64,000 nucleotides of DNA, taken from the NCBI RefSeq assembly GCF_000702445.1, contig NZ_JNIF01000003.1, forward strand, positions 3,906,001-3,970,000, read 5' to 3'. Every line of letters starts with the position of its first letter. Within the stretch, counting starts at the first letter, position 1. Below are positions 51,764 to 61,101 of this stretch, in pieces. The DNA is from Bryobacter aggregatus MPL3. Lineage in GTDB: Bacteria > Acidobacteriota > Terriglobia > Bryobacterales > Bryobacteraceae. The position numbers and the translations under genes are program-made. Under the pieces are notes generated by a model. That model was not told the DNA's origin and made no database searches. It was given only the letters and a program-made list of their open reading frames with translations.

Positions 51764-54700
51764 ATGCTTCAACGTCTGAACATGTTTTCTATCGCTGCAA
51801 TCCTGGCAGTCTCACTCTCCGCTCAGCAAGGCGGCGGTCTTTTCACTGGAGCTGCCACAGATCCGCAAGGTTCCCCGGTCTCAGGCGCTAAGCTCATCGT
51901 CCGCAATCTGGCGACCAACGCGACATTTGAATCGCTCACCAATGCCGATGGCCTGTTTACAACTCCAACCATGCCCGTGGGTTCCTACGAGATCAGTTGC
52001 GAGAAGACCGGCTTCAAGCGCTCCGTACGCCGCGATCTCACGCTCCAGGTGGACCAGCGTGCTCAGGTCGACTTCACGCTCGACCTCGGTCAGGTCAGTG
52101 AAACGGTTGAGGTCAAGTCCGAGATCGCCATGCTCGATACGGCCAGCGCCACGGTCGGCAAAGTGGTGGAAGAACGTGTGGTCAAAGACTTGCCTCTCAA
52201 TGGCCGCAATGCTCTTGCGCTCACATTGCTCACCCCCAGCGTCAAGTCCAATGCCGGCCCCACCAATAGCGGCTTCACCGATCGTGGCACTACCATCTCC
52301 TCCATCTCGATCAACGGTGGCCCCAACGGCATGAACAACCAGATTCTCGATGGCAATACCAACATCCTCAGCTTTGTCGGCGAGGTTGGCATTCCGCCCG
52401 CGGTCGATGCCGTACAGGAGTTCAAAGTGCAGAGCGGAACGATGCCTGCGGAGTTTGGCTTCACTGCCGGTGGCGTCATCAACCTCGTTCTCAAGAGTGG
52501 CGCCAACGCCTTCCATGGCAACGCTTATGAGTTCCTTCGTAACGACAAACTCGATGCTCGCAACACCTTTGCGCCCCAGAAGAATCCGCTGCGCTACAAC
52601 CAGTACGGCGGCTCTCTCGGTGGCCGCATCATTCGCGACCGCACTTTCTTTTTCGGCAATTTCGAAGAGTACAAGCTCCGCCAGGGCAGCCCCACCGTTG
52701 CCTCCACTCCGCTTGCAGAATGGCGTCAGGGCAATTTCAGCCGCCTCCTGAATGGCACGGGCGACCTCGTCCAGATCTACGACCCCGCCACCACCCGCAC
52801 CAACCCCAACGGCTCTGGCCTCATCCGCGATGTTTTCCCCGGTAATATCATTCCCACCAATCGCCTCGACCCTGTCGCGCAAGCTGTGCTCAAATACTAC
52901 CCGCTCCCCAACCGCACTCCCACTAATAGCTTCACGCAGGCGAACAACTACCAACGCCAGGGGATCAATCAGGTCGATTCCCGGCAGTATCACATCAAAG
53001 TGGATCACCGCTTCAGCGATCAGAACAGCGCCTTTGCTCGCTACAGCTTCTTCAATCACAAGCCCTTCAGCACCGGCTTCTTTGAAGATCCCATCGGCAA
53101 CAGCCGTACCGACATAGTCCAGAATCACAATTTCGTCATGGGGGATATCCACTCCTTCTCACCGACGCTGATCAACGAATTCCGTGCGGGCGGCAGCCGC
53201 CAGTACTTTACCTTCATTTCTTCCAGCTACGGTCTCGGCATCCCGCAAAAGCTCGGCCTTCCTGCGAGCGTGCCCTCGGACGTCATGCCCACCTTTGCGT
53301 TCGGCTACACGAATATCGGCAACCCCACGGTCGGCACTCGGGGCAGCCTGAACTGGCAGTTCACCGACATCGTCACGAAGGTTGCTGGCAAGCACACGCT
53401 CCGCGCCGGTTTTGAGCTGCGTCTCAACCAAGGCAGCAACCAGCAGACCAGCCAACCTTCCGGCACTTTCAACTTCAACGCGACGCTCACCAGCAATCCA
53501 CAGAATCGAACCAATAACGGCAACGGCCTCGCCAGCTTCATCCTGGGCCAAACCGCGAGCGCTTCCGCAGACCGCGTTGTTGGCAGCACCATGCGCGCGC
53601 CGTCCTATACGGCCTTCATCCAGGACGACTTCCGCGTCACGCGCCGTCTCACCCTGAATCTCGGCCTGCGCTACGACTTCCAGAAGCAGCCCACCGAGAT
53701 GAACAACGGCGTGTCCAACTATTCGCTGTCGCTCAACGATCCTACCACCGGGCTCCCAGGCCGCATGATCTACGCCGGGGTCGATGGCGCACCCACCAGC
53801 TTCCGCAAGGAAGACTACAACGACTTCGGGCCGCGTTTCGGCTTCGCTTATGACGTCGGGGGCAATGCAAGAACAGTCGTCCGTGGCGGTTACGCCATCT
53901 TCTACCCTGCCATCTTTTTCCGGAATAACTTCTACTCCACGTCCGGCTTTGGCAGCACGACAACCACCTATGTTGCACCTGGGGGCAATAGCGATTACGC
54001 TGCCTTCCAACTCAGCCAGGGCTTTCCCACTCCGTTGGTGCAGCCTCAGGGTTCCAAGCTCGGCCCCAACCCCTTCATCGGGCAAAATGTCAGCTTTACC
54101 GAGGCCAAGCAGAGCACTCCGATGTCGCAGCAATGGAACCTGGCCATCCAGCGCGTGCTGGGCAAGGGCTGGGTCATCGAAACCGCTTACTCCGGCAATA
54201 AAGGCACTCACTTCAACGCCGCCGGCTACGACGTGAACCAGATGGACCCGCAATACCTTTCGCTCGGCGCTTCGCTGCGCGACAACGTGGTCAATCCCTA
54301 CGCAGGCAAAGTCGGCGGTGCCTTCGGGGGCGCCACCATCACCCGTGCCCAGAGCCTGCGGCCCTATCCGTATCTCGGCGGGGTGAGCACCAACAATCCC
54401 CGGCTCGGCGGCTACATCTCTCACCTCTTCCTGATGAGTGTGGAGCGCCGGATGCGCCAGGGACTCACCGTGATGTTCAGCTACACCGGGGGCAAGATCA
54501 TCAGCGATTCGCTCGCCAGCCCCATCGACTTCGGTGGTGTAGAGCAGGTGACCGAAACCGGCTACCAGAACGGCAAGTTTGACCGCCGCTCCAACCGCAG
54601 CACCGATCCTTCGGACGTCAGCCAGCGCGGCACCCTCAGCCTGCTCTACGAACTGCCCTTCGGCCAGGGCCAACGCTTCAAGTCCTCGCATGCCGCGATC

Positions 54701-55171
54701 AACACCGTCCTCGGCGGCTGGCAGCTGAACTCCATCGGCGTCATGCAAACTGGCTTGCCTCTCATCGTGCGCGGCGCCACCAGCACCATCGGTACGGCCA
54801 ATCGTCCGAACTCCACTGGCAAGAGTGCCAAGCTCGACAACCCCACGCCGCAACGCTGGTTCGATCCGCTGCAGTTCGTGAACCCCACGGACTTCACCTT
54901 CGGCAACGTCGGCCGCGTCCTCCCCGATGTTCGCGGACCCGGCACCATCAACTGGGATCTCAGCGCCATCAAGAACACTCGCCTCCGCGAGACCGTCAAT
55001 CTGCAGTTCCGTCTTGAATACTTCAACGTCTTCAACCACGTGAACTACGGCCAGCCCGCCACCACTTTCACGGCTGGTGCCAACGGACAAAACGTCAACG
55101 GCGCGGCCGGCACCATCACCTCGGCGCGCGATGCCCGCATTGGACAGGTCGCTCTGAAACTGATCTTCTAG
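51764..55171 (+). CDS. TonB-dependent receptor with N-terminal carboxypeptidase-regulatory domain (Oar-like)
   Basis: This outer-membrane protein of 1135 residues has a signal peptide (MLQRLNMFSIAAILAVSLSA), then a carboxypeptidase-regulatory-like beta-sandwich (about 24-105, GLFTGAATDPQGSPVSGAKL). A plug-like domain (about 125-245) includes DLPLNGRNALALTLLTP and GGVINLVLKSGAN, and a large beta-barrel with repeated extracellular loops follows, ending VALKLIF with a C-terminal aromatic. Acidobacteria carry many such paralogues, probably for glycan or organic-acid uptake. ATG 51764 is preferred over TTG 51761. The enolase-superfamily gene follows six bases later. Confidence 0.9.
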   Translation: MLQRLNMFSIAAILAVSLSAQQGGGLFTGAATDPQGSPVSGAKLIVRNLATNATFESLTNADGLFTTPTMPVGSYEISCEKTGFKRSVRRDLTLQVDQRAQVDFTLDLGQVSETVEVKSEIAMLDTASATVGKVVEERVVKDLPLNGRNALALTLLTPSVKSNAGPTNSGFTDRGTTISSISINGGPNGMNNQILDGNTNILSFVGEVGIPPAVDAVQEFKVQSGTMPAEFGFTAGGVINLVLKSGANAFHGNAYEFLRNDKLDARNTFAPQKNPLRYNQYGGSLGGRIIRDRTFFFGNFEEYKLRQGSPTVASTPLAEWRQGNFSRLLNGTGDLVQIYDPATTRTNPNGSGLIRDVFPGNIIPTNRLDPVAQAVLKYYPLPNRTPTNSFTQANNYQRQGINQVDSRQYHIKVDHRFSDQNSAFARYSFFNHKPFSTGFFEDPIGNSRTDIVQNHNFVMGDIHSFSPTLINEFRAGGSRQYFTFISSSYGLGIPQKLGLPASVPSDVMPTFAFGYTNIGNPTVGTRGSLNWQFTDIVTKVAGKHTLRAGFELRLNQGSNQQTSQPSGTFNFNATLTSNPQNRTNNGNGLASFILGQTASASADRVVGSTMRAPSYTAFIQDDFRVTRRLTLNLGLRYDFQKQPTEMNNGVSNYSLSLNDPTTGLPGRMIYAGVDGAPTSFRKEDYNDFGPRFGFAYDVGGNARTVVRGGYAIFYPAIFFRNNFYSTSGFGSTTTTYVAPGGNSDYAAFQLSQGFPTPLVQPQGSKLGPNPFIGQNVSFTEAKQSTPMSQQWNLAIQRVLGKGWVIETAYSGNKGTHFNAAGYDVNQMDPQYLSLGASLRDNVVNPYAGKVGGAFGGATITRAQSLRPYPYLGGVSTNNPRLGGYISHLFLMSVERRMRQGLTVMFSYTGGKIISDSLASPIDFGGVEQVTETGYQNGKFDRRSNRSTDPSDVSQRGTLSLLYELPFGQGQRFKSSHAAINTVLGGWQLNSIGVMQTGLPLIVRGATSTIGTANRPNSTGKSAKLDNPTPQRWFDPLQFVNPTDFTFGNVGRVLPDVRGPGTINWDLSAIKNTRLRETVNLQFRLEYFNVFNHVNYGQPATTFTAGANGQNVNGAAGTITSARDARIGQVALKLIF

Positions 55172-55177
55172 TCAGAG

Positions 55178-56362
55178 ATGAGAATCGCATCTGTTACGGC
55201 CTTCCCGGTCCGCATTCCTCGGGATCATCAGGCGGCACAAGGAAGCGCTGGAAGCCCGCATCGTCTCACGGACGGTGCGGGTGAGTATCGCTGGAGTGCC
55301 CACTATCCTGCGCTCTACAGCACGCAGTTCGAGACCTGCCTCGTCCGTGTCTCGCTCGACAATGGCCTCATTGGCTGGGGCGAAGCACAAGCCCCACTTG
55401 CTCCCGAAGTACCGGCGCAGATTGTCCAAAGTCTCTTATCCCCGGCCATCGTCGGAGAGGATTTCGACATCGCCACGCTCTGGCAGCGCATGTACTCGAC
55501 AATGCGGGTGCGCGGGCAAACCGGCGGCTTCATGCTCGACGCGATCGCTGGCGTCGACTTGGCGCTCTGGGACATCGCAACGCAAATCGAGCAGAAACCG
55601 CTGCGTGAAATCCTCGGTTACAGCCAGCCAAAGAGTCTCGTGCCCGCCTATGTCAGCGGAACGCCGGGACGCACGCTCGAAGACAAGCTCCGCTTTGTCC
55701 AAAAGTATCGCGAGGCGGGCTTCCACATCTTCAAGCTCTACTTCGAGAGCGACTGGGACGATCTACTCGCCCAGATCGACGCGATGCAGGAACGCTTTGA
55801 CGATATCGAGATTGCCGTCGATGCCCTCTGGCACCTGCCTTCGATTGATTGCGCGGCCGACCTTGCCGAACGCCGCGTGCTCTGGCTCGAATGCCCGCTG
55901 CCGCCGGAAGATCTCAAAGGCCACGTCGAATTGGTCAATGAAACGGGCGTCCGCCTCGCCCTCGGCGAAAGCTACCGCACGCGCTACGAGGCGGAGCCCT
56001 TCTTTGAGAAAGAAATCCTCAGTTACTGGCAGCCGGATCTAGGGCGCAGCGGCATCTCAGAAACTTTGGTCTTGGCCAAAATGGCAAAGCAAGCCGGCAT
56101 CGCAATTGTTCCTCACGTCTCAATCGCCATGCCGCCCCAACTCCACGCCGCCATCGAAACGGCCGCAGCGATCCCCAATGCGACGCTATGCGAATTCAAT
56201 CCGAGCGTCGTCGAAATGGCAAATCGCTACGTGCTGCAACCAGGCTTCCAACTCGTCGAAGGCGCTTACTTGCGCAGCGCTTCGAGCTTAGGAGGCGCCT
56301 CATGGGATCGCCTGGCGGCCAGCCTACGCATCAACTCCGGAAACGGCAACGCCCAGGTCTGA
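55178..56362 (+). CDS. Mandelate racemase/muconate lactonizing enzyme family protein (sugar-acid dehydratase-like)
   Basis: This 394-residue enolase-superfamily enzyme has an N-terminal capping domain (1-130) and a barrel holding three acidic metal ligands in IAVDALWHL, LWLECPLPPED and LALGES. A barrel-end histidine is in AIVPHVSIAMPP. The barrel lysine region (FHIFKLYFES) has the KxY pattern rather than KxK. Superfamily members abstract a proton alpha to a carboxylate; dehydration of an acid sugar fits the neighbouring DapA-like, MFS and GntR genes. The predicted C-terminus overlaps the convergent DUF4143 gene by 97 bases, an unusually long overlap. Confidence 0.85.
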   Translation: MRIASVTAFPVRIPRDHQAAQGSAGSPHRLTDGAGEYRWSAHYPALYSTQFETCLVRVSLDNGLIGWGEAQAPLAPEVPAQIVQSLLSPAIVGEDFDIATLWQRMYSTMRVRGQTGGFMLDAIAGVDLALWDIATQIEQKPLREILGYSQPKSLVPAYVSGTPGRTLEDKLRFVQKYREAGFHIFKLYFESDWDDLLAQIDAMQERFDDIEIAVDALWHLPSIDCAADLAERRVLWLECPLPPEDLKGHVELVNETGVRLALGESYRTRYEAEPFFEKEILSYWQPDLGRSGISETLVLAKMAKQAGIAIVPHVSIAMPPQLHAAIETAAAIPNATLCEFNPSVVEMANRYVLQPGFQLVEGAYLRSASSLGGASWDRLAASLRINSGNGNAQV

Positions 56363-57498
56363 TCGTCAATCTTATAGGTGTCCGTGCCCGGATACACCAG
56401 GTACTTCTCGGTTGCCCCAATGTCCTTCGCGCCGATATGGAAGCCCTTGGAAAGCTTGGGGGCCAGGTTGCGCTTGATCTCAATCGCCACCCGATCCGTT
56501 GGCGAGAAGTTCAGAATCAAATCAATCTCCGCGCCGTTTGAGGTGCGGTAGAAGCTCACCGGTGCGTCCTCACCAAGCAGGGCGATCACATTGTCGATCA
56601 CATAACCTTCCCAGCTAAAGCCAGCTACCGGATGTCCCAGCACCTGGTCAAAAGTGCGAAGCTCGAGCAAGGCATGCGTGATGCCGCTATCCCGGACATA
56701 GACCTTATGTGATTTCGTCAAGCGCTTGCCCACATTTAAGCGCCAGGGCGGCAACTTGCGCACGAGAAACAATTCCTGCATCAGATCGAGATAGCGCGAC
56801 ACGGTCACACTCGAAATTCCCAATGCTGTCGCCATCCGGGAGCTATTGAACTCTCCACCTTGATGGTGCGCGAGCATGGTCCAAAAGTTCCGAAGCGTCT
56901 CGATCGGCACTTGCATCCCAAAGAGCTGGATATCGCGCTCCAGGTAGGTGCGGATAAAGGACTTCCGCCAGCGATAGCTGCGATCGACGTCAAACGGAAA
57001 ATAGCTCTCCGGAAAGCCGCCATAGAGCCAATGATGATCGAGGTGGACGTCTCCGGTATCGGCAACTTCCAAGTAATGAAACGGCTGCAGGTCGAGGTAG
57101 ATCACGCGCCCGGCGAGCGATTCTGAAGCCTGCCGGGACAAGGTCAGCGTCGAGGAGCCGAGCAACAGAAACTGATTCGTCCGGATCCCCTTGCGCCGCC
57201 GTTTATCGATCACGCTGCGCAGGATGGGGAACAAGGCCGGCATCCGTTGGACCTCGTCGATGATGACGAGCCTACCCTCAGTGGACGCAAAAAACGTAGA
57301 GGGATCGTCGAGTTTCCGTGCATCTTCCGGATCTTCCAAATCCAGATAGATGACTTCCTGGTCCGAGAGGTCCTGCTTCACCAGAGCCATCGTGGTCTTG
57401 CCGCATTGCCGAGGTCCTAGCAGAACCACCGCAGGAGATTCACTCAGGGCAAGATCAACGTCATTGGTTCTGAACCGTCCATAAACGTGTCCAACCAT
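56266..57498 (-). CDS. AAA+ ATPase with C-terminal DUF4143
   Basis: The protein of about 410 residues has an AAA_14 ATPase domain: Walker A LGPRQCGKTTMA, Walker B GRLVIIDEVQRMP, and sensor FLLLGSSTLTL. A winged-helix segment (ATALGISSVTVSRYLDLMQELFLV) and a DUF4143 domain with a nuclease-like core (SFYRTSNGAEIDLIL...AIEIKRN) follow. The D-x-E...K spacing resembles PD-(D/E)XK folds. These ATPases are common accessory genes in bacteria and archaea and have no settled function. ATG 57498 is the preferred start; a TTG at 57546 extends into the repeat region. Repeats flank the 5' end, suggesting either autoregulation or an insertion scar. Confidence 0.85.
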   Translation of the reverse strand: MVGHVYGRFRTNDVDLALSESPAVVLLGPRQCGKTTMALVKQDLSDQEVIYLDLEDPEDARKLDDPSTFFASTEGRLVIIDEVQRMPALFPILRSVIDKRRRKGIRTNQFLLLGSSTLTLSRQASESLAGRVIYLDLQPFHYLEVADTGDVHLDHHWLYGGFPESYFPFDVDRSYRWRKSFIRTYLERDIQLFGMQVPIETLRNFWTMLAHHQGGEFNSSRMATALGISSVTVSRYLDLMQELFLVRKLPPWRLNVGKRLTKSHKVYVRDSGITHALLELRTFDQVLGHPVAGFSWEGYVIDNVIALLGEDAPVSFYRTSNGAEIDLILNFSPTDRVAIEIKRNLAPKLSKGFHIGAKDIGATEKYLVYPGTDTYKIDDQTWALPFPELMRRLAARRSHEAPPKLEALRK

Positions 57499-57518
57499 CC
57501 ATCCAATTTTAACACACC

Positions 57519-57589
57519 ACTTTAAATTTGCATGGTTCCTCCCCAATCAACCATGTAAATTTAAACTTCAACTTTAAATTTGCATGGTT
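57519..57589. repeat. Three copies of a 17-19-base AT-rich element upstream of the DUF4143 gene
   Basis: ACTTTAAATTTGCATGGTT occurs identically at 57519-57537 and 57571-57589, and an inverted copy with one mismatch lies between them at 57549-57565. The two inner copies can pair into hairpins. The element is much richer in A+T than its surroundings. It covers the promoter region of the DUF4143 gene and reaches the end of the DUF3500 gene, so it may be an operator array or the edge of a mobile segment. Confidence 0.75.
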
Positions 57590-58634
57590 AGTGAGATTTT
57601 TTGTAATGTTCCTTCATCAAATCCCGGCCGAAGTCATTGTTCAAATCGCGCCACATCGCATGGATATGATTTGCCCCGTTTTGGGTGCAGTCATACTCGA
57701 TCAGGTACTCCGGTGTCGACACGCGATAATAGTGCGGCGCGCCCTTTTCCGTACCGCCTGCCCAGGCAAAGTAGGTCTGGTTGGCGAGCTTGGCAAACTG
57801 TGCCTTGCGCGACTGGGCTAACTCCTCGGGGAAGTTGTTCGCGTACTCCTCCACCAGGTTCTTCAACAATTCCTTCTGCTTCACAGTCAGCTTGCTGGCG
57901 GCCAGACCATTCGGCTGTCCCTTCAGTGCCGCGACGCGGTCGGCGCTGGTCAGAATATCGTCCGGCGCCTTCTCGGCAACCAGTGCGGTCTTCAACTGTT
58001 CCGGGTTGAGAGCGCGCACCAGATCGCGAGCCAGATCTTCTTCGCGGGGCAGGGCACGCAAACCCTTGCGTGGGCCTTCCTTCACCTCAGCCGGATTCGA
58101 TCCAAAGAAGGTCGGGCTATAGGCAGGCTTTCCATCGACAAAGGTGAAGTGGAGGCTGATATGGTGCCCCTCAAAGCGGAAGCCCCAGGTCCCGGTCTCC
58201 GAAGGAGTTCCAAACACAGACAGGAAGTACTTATCCGAATTCCGCCGTCCCGTCGTGTCTTTCTCCATTACGCGGAGAACATCGTCCAGACTCATGATTG
58301 TGTTGGCCTTCACCGTACCCTGCTGGGAGAGGCCGGCTGCAATCAAGGCCTGGGCCAGATGCCGTTGCGGCGCATTCAGCTCGAGAAAGGCAACGCCCTT
58401 GCGCGGACGGCCATAGCGCTTGGCGACATCTTCCGCCGGAATGAAGTGGAAGAATTCCCGCTCATCCTCTTCAAACTTGAAGGTCGCCTTGGCCTTCTGT
58501 CCCTCATCGAGCGAGGCAAGAAAATGATTCGCCGCATCGGACATCTGATGTTGCACGCTCAAGCGGGCGTAAGCAGAACCAAGAATGGCGACACAGGCGC
58601 CGGCAAGAAGAATCCGAAGAATCGTAGATCGCAC
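57588..58634 (-). CDS. Exported DUF3500 protein
   Basis: This 348-residue protein has a signal peptide (MRSTILRILLAGACVAILGSAYA) and a DUF3500 domain covering nearly all the rest. Recognisable family segments are WGFRFEGHHISLHFT, PTFFGSNPAEV, YFAWAGGTEKGAPHYYRV and FLIEYD-like PEYLIEYDCTQNGANHIHAMWRD near the C-terminus. The conserved histidines suggest a metal site, but no activity is known for the family. It lies 27 bases downstream of the M23 peptidase gene on the same strand. Confidence 0.82.
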   Translation of the reverse strand: MRSTILRILLAGACVAILGSAYARLSVQHQMSDAANHFLASLDEGQKAKATFKFEEDEREFFHFIPAEDVAKRYGRPRKGVAFLELNAPQRHLAQALIAAGLSQQGTVKANTIMSLDDVLRVMEKDTTGRRNSDKYFLSVFGTPSETGTWGFRFEGHHISLHFTFVDGKPAYSPTFFGSNPAEVKEGPRKGLRALPREEDLARDLVRALNPEQLKTALVAEKAPDDILTSADRVAALKGQPNGLAASKLTVKQKELLKNLVEEYANNFPEELAQSRKAQFAKLANQTYFAWAGGTEKGAPHYYRVSTPEYLIEYDCTQNGANHIHAMWRDLNNDFGRDLMKEHYKKSH

Positions 58635-58661
58635 GAGGCGAGTCTATCAAAAAAGCAAAGC

Positions 58662-59582
58662 TTAGAAAGGGAGTTCCTTTTTCTTCTCTTGCTTGGAGGC
58701 TTCGGCGAGTAAGGATTGCGATTTCAGATAGGTATAAGGGTTCACCGGAGATCCCGAAAGCCGCACTTCATAATGCACATGCGGCGAAGTCGCCCGGCCC
58801 GTTTGTCCCGACCAGCCCACCACTTCTCCGCGTGAAATCCGCTGTCCAATGATCACATTGAAGCGCGACATATGGCCGTAATAGGTCTCCATCCCATTGC
58901 CGTGCGCCAGCACCAGCAACCGTCCATAGCCCGAGAAGGTATCGGCAAACTTCACCTGTCCCCCGGCGGTAGCAACTACCGGCGTTCCTATAGGCACCGA
59001 AATATCAAGGCCGGAATGAAACGCACCCATGCCGTTGAACGGGTCCGTGCGCTGCCCAAAGAAGCTCGTCAACTTCCCCTGCACAGGCCACAGACTCGGC
59101 CGGTCTTCGAGACCGATGCCAGAGCGGATCGGGCTCCCTGTCTGGTAGCTATTGCGCATCGCCGAGGTGAAGTTGATATTGCGCAGGAAGTTGTAGTCTT
59201 CGATCGATTCATGCAGGGTCGGCACTAGCTTCGCCTCAAGACTCAGCGGCTCTTTCGCCGCCAGTTCCCGCTTGATGCCATAGGCCACTGTGATCTCGCT
59301 GGCCAACACCTGGAGCGTCGCAAGCTGCTGCTTGCCCTCGTCATGTTCGCGCTGGAGCCGCAGATAGCGGGTCCGGATCGTATCGATTTCAGAGCGTAAG
59401 GTGTTGTAGTTGCTGACCTTCCAGAACATACGCGCATAGGATGCGGCAATGCCGGCAAGGCTGATCGTTCCAAGTAGCGCCAGCGCGAGAATGCCGTAGC
59501 AAACGCTGTAAGGCACATGAATGCGCCTAAGCCGGCCGTGCAGGGAATGCGCGACCACGAGGATGAAGTAGGGTTGCTGCAT
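58662..59582 (-). CDS. M23-family metallopeptidase with membrane anchor and coiled coil
   Basis: The 306-residue protein has a short cytoplasmic N-terminus, one transmembrane helix (YGILALALLGTISLAGIAASYA, about 28-50), and a coiled-coil stretch (about 55-105, RSEIDTIRTRYLRLQREHDEGKQQLATLQ). A C-terminal LytM/M23 domain (about 165-285) has zinc ligands in FHSGLDIS and HVHYEVRLSG. The domain cuts peptidoglycan cross-links or, when inactive, activates amidases; here the ligands look intact. The anchor-coil-LytM layout resembles NlpD/EnvC or MepM-like cell-wall proteins. Confidence 0.9.
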   Translation of the reverse strand: MQQPYFILVVAHSLHGRLRRIHVPYSVCYGILALALLGTISLAGIAASYARMFWKVSNYNTLRSEIDTIRTRYLRLQREHDEGKQQLATLQVLASEITVAYGIKRELAAKEPLSLEAKLVPTLHESIEDYNFLRNINFTSAMRNSYQTGSPIRSGIGLEDRPSLWPVQGKLTSFFGQRTDPFNGMGAFHSGLDISVPIGTPVVATAGGQVKFADTFSGYGRLLVLAHGNGMETYYGHMSRFNVIIGQRISRGEVVGWSGQTGRATSPHVHYEVRLSGSPVNPYTYLKSQSLLAEASKQEKKKELPF

Positions 59583-59708
59583 CTCGGACGGAGCCTGAGA
59601 ATTGCCCGGTCTTCGCGGACAAACGAACAGGCTAGCAATCCTGGCACGGACCTGTCAACCCAAGGGTACTAGGCCGAAAGTCCATCAAGAACGCGATACC
59701 GTAATAAG

Positions 59709-60332
59709 GTGGCTGCGGATTTTCTCACTTCTCTCGACTCGCTTCCCCTCCATTCGCGAACTCCGCTGGCCTGGGGCGCCACCGCTCTCAGCGATCCGAT
59801 TGCCCTCCTCATTGACCACGCTTTTCTCGAAAAGAAAGCCTGCAACAACGCGATGGAGTTGATGACGCGCTGGCCGGACGAATGGCAAACCGGTTGGGTC
59901 GAAACGATGACGTCTGTGGCCCGCGACGAAGCGGCTCACCTCGCCCAGGTCACCCGCATGCTCATCCGTCGCGGCGGCCGTCTCGACCGTACCCACAAAA
60001 GCGATTACGCGAGCGCCCTCCGCATGCTGGTTCGCAAAGGCAGCACCAGCGACACCATCGATCGCCTCTTCATCTCTGCTCTCATTGAAGCCCGCTCCTG
60101 CGAACGCTTCGCCATCCTCGCCGCCAGCGCTCCGGACGAAGATCTGGCCGCCTTCTATAAAGCGCTCTTCTCCTCAGAACTCGGACACTATAAAGTCTTC
60201 CTGAAGCTCGCTTTCAAGATGACCGACAAGGCCACTGCCGAAGCGCGCTGGCAGCAGATGCTGGCCGCCGAAGCAAAGATTCTTGCGCAACAGCCTCCCG
60301 GCCCGCGCATCCACTCCGGCCATGGATCTTAG
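59709..60332 (+). CDS. miaE: tRNA-(ms2io6A)-hydroxylase MiaE
   Basis: MiaE hydroxylates 2-methylthio-N6-isopentenyladenosine at position 37 of tRNA with a non-haem diiron centre. The 207-residue helical protein has the ferritin-like ligand set: FLEKKACNNAMELM, SVARDEAAHLAQV (ExxH), ALIEARSCERF and SSELGHYKVF (ExxH). The ligands match the family by eye. The start is GTG at 59709, preceded by TAAG. Its 3' end overlaps the start of the AraC gene by 11 bases. Confidence 0.88.
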   Translation: MAADFLTSLDSLPLHSRTPLAWGATALSDPIALLIDHAFLEKKACNNAMELMTRWPDEWQTGWVETMTSVARDEAAHLAQVTRMLIRRGGRLDRTHKSDYASALRMLVRKGSTSDTIDRLFISALIEARSCERFAILAASAPDEDLAAFYKALFSSELGHYKVFLKLAFKMTDKATAEARWQQMLAAEAKILAQQPPGPRIHSGHGS

Positions 60333-61101
60333 CTGCCAGCCCACTGCCGCGCTCCGTCCCTACATTAAATCCTTCTGGTACTCAAATCGCCGCGTCTCCA
60401 CGCATCTGCGGGAGCTCGCTCTGCCCACGGGCGAAATGTCGCTCACCATCCACCTGGGAGGCGATCCCATCCGTATCTTCAATGGCGATCAGACCCACAC
60501 CTTCCGCCACTCCGTCCTCTGGGGTGCCCAATCGCACTACGTTGTCCGCGATAGCTCTCGTCTGGGTCCTGTGCTCGGTGTGCAGTTCCAACCCGGTGGC
60601 GCCTCGGCCTTTCTCGAGATCGAACACCTCACCGATTCGCACACCACCCACGAATCCCTCGCCCCGCGCGAGCAGCTTCTTGATTGCAATACCCCCATCG
60701 CCGCGATCCAGCTTTTAGAGCGCCACTTCCTCGCCCGATCCCTCAGGCCCCTCCACCCCGCAATTGAGCACGCAATCGCGGCACTGGCACGTGGCCCAAA
60801 GCTCACCACCATCCAGTCTCTCGAACGCGAAACCGGCTACAGCCCCAAGCGCTTCATCCACCTCTTTGCGCAATCCACCGGGCTCACCCCCAAACGCTTC
60901 AGCCGCATCCAACGCTTCCAGCGCGTCCTCAAGCAAATCGCCGCGGGCCAAGCGATCGAATGGGCGCAAGTCGCCCTCGACTCCGGTTATTGCGACCAAT
61001 CTCACCTCAATCGCGACTTCCTCCACTTCGCCGGCATCACGCCCACGCAATACCGGCCGCTGCGGCCAGACTGGCACAACCACGTCGCGATCTTGTCCTA
61101 G
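60322..61101 (+). CDS. AraC-family transcriptional regulator
   Basis: This regulator of about 259 residues has an N-terminal cupin-like sensor domain (LRPYIKSFWYSNRR, LPTGEMSLTIHLGG, VLGVQFQPGGASAFL) and a C-terminal AraC DNA-binding domain. Hallmarks of the latter are LERETGYSPKRFIHLFAQSTGLTPKRFSRIQRFQRVL and WAQVALDSGYCDQSHLNRDFLHFAGITPTQY. The ATG at 60322 gives the usual start just before the CQPTAALRPYI segment; an in-frame ATG at 60283 lies inside miaE. Its targets are unknown. Confidence 0.88.
   Translation: MDLSCQPTAALRPYIKSFWYSNRRVSTHLRELALPTGEMSLTIHLGGDPIRIFNGDQTHTFRHSVLWGAQSHYVVRDSSRLGPVLGVQFQPGGASAFLEIEHLTDSHTTHESLAPREQLLDCNTPIAAIQLLERHFLARSLRPLHPAIEHAIAALARGPKLTTIQSLERETGYSPKRFIHLFAQSTGLTPKRFSRIQRFQRVLKQIAAGQAIEWAQVALDSGYCDQSHLNRDFLHFAGITPTQYRPLRPDWHNHVAILS

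Noticed and set aside
51881-55090. Long open frames on the minus strand opposite the TonB receptor gene
   Set aside because: They are shadows caused by high GC and codon bias; the plus-strand frame has clear receptor domains and a signal peptide.
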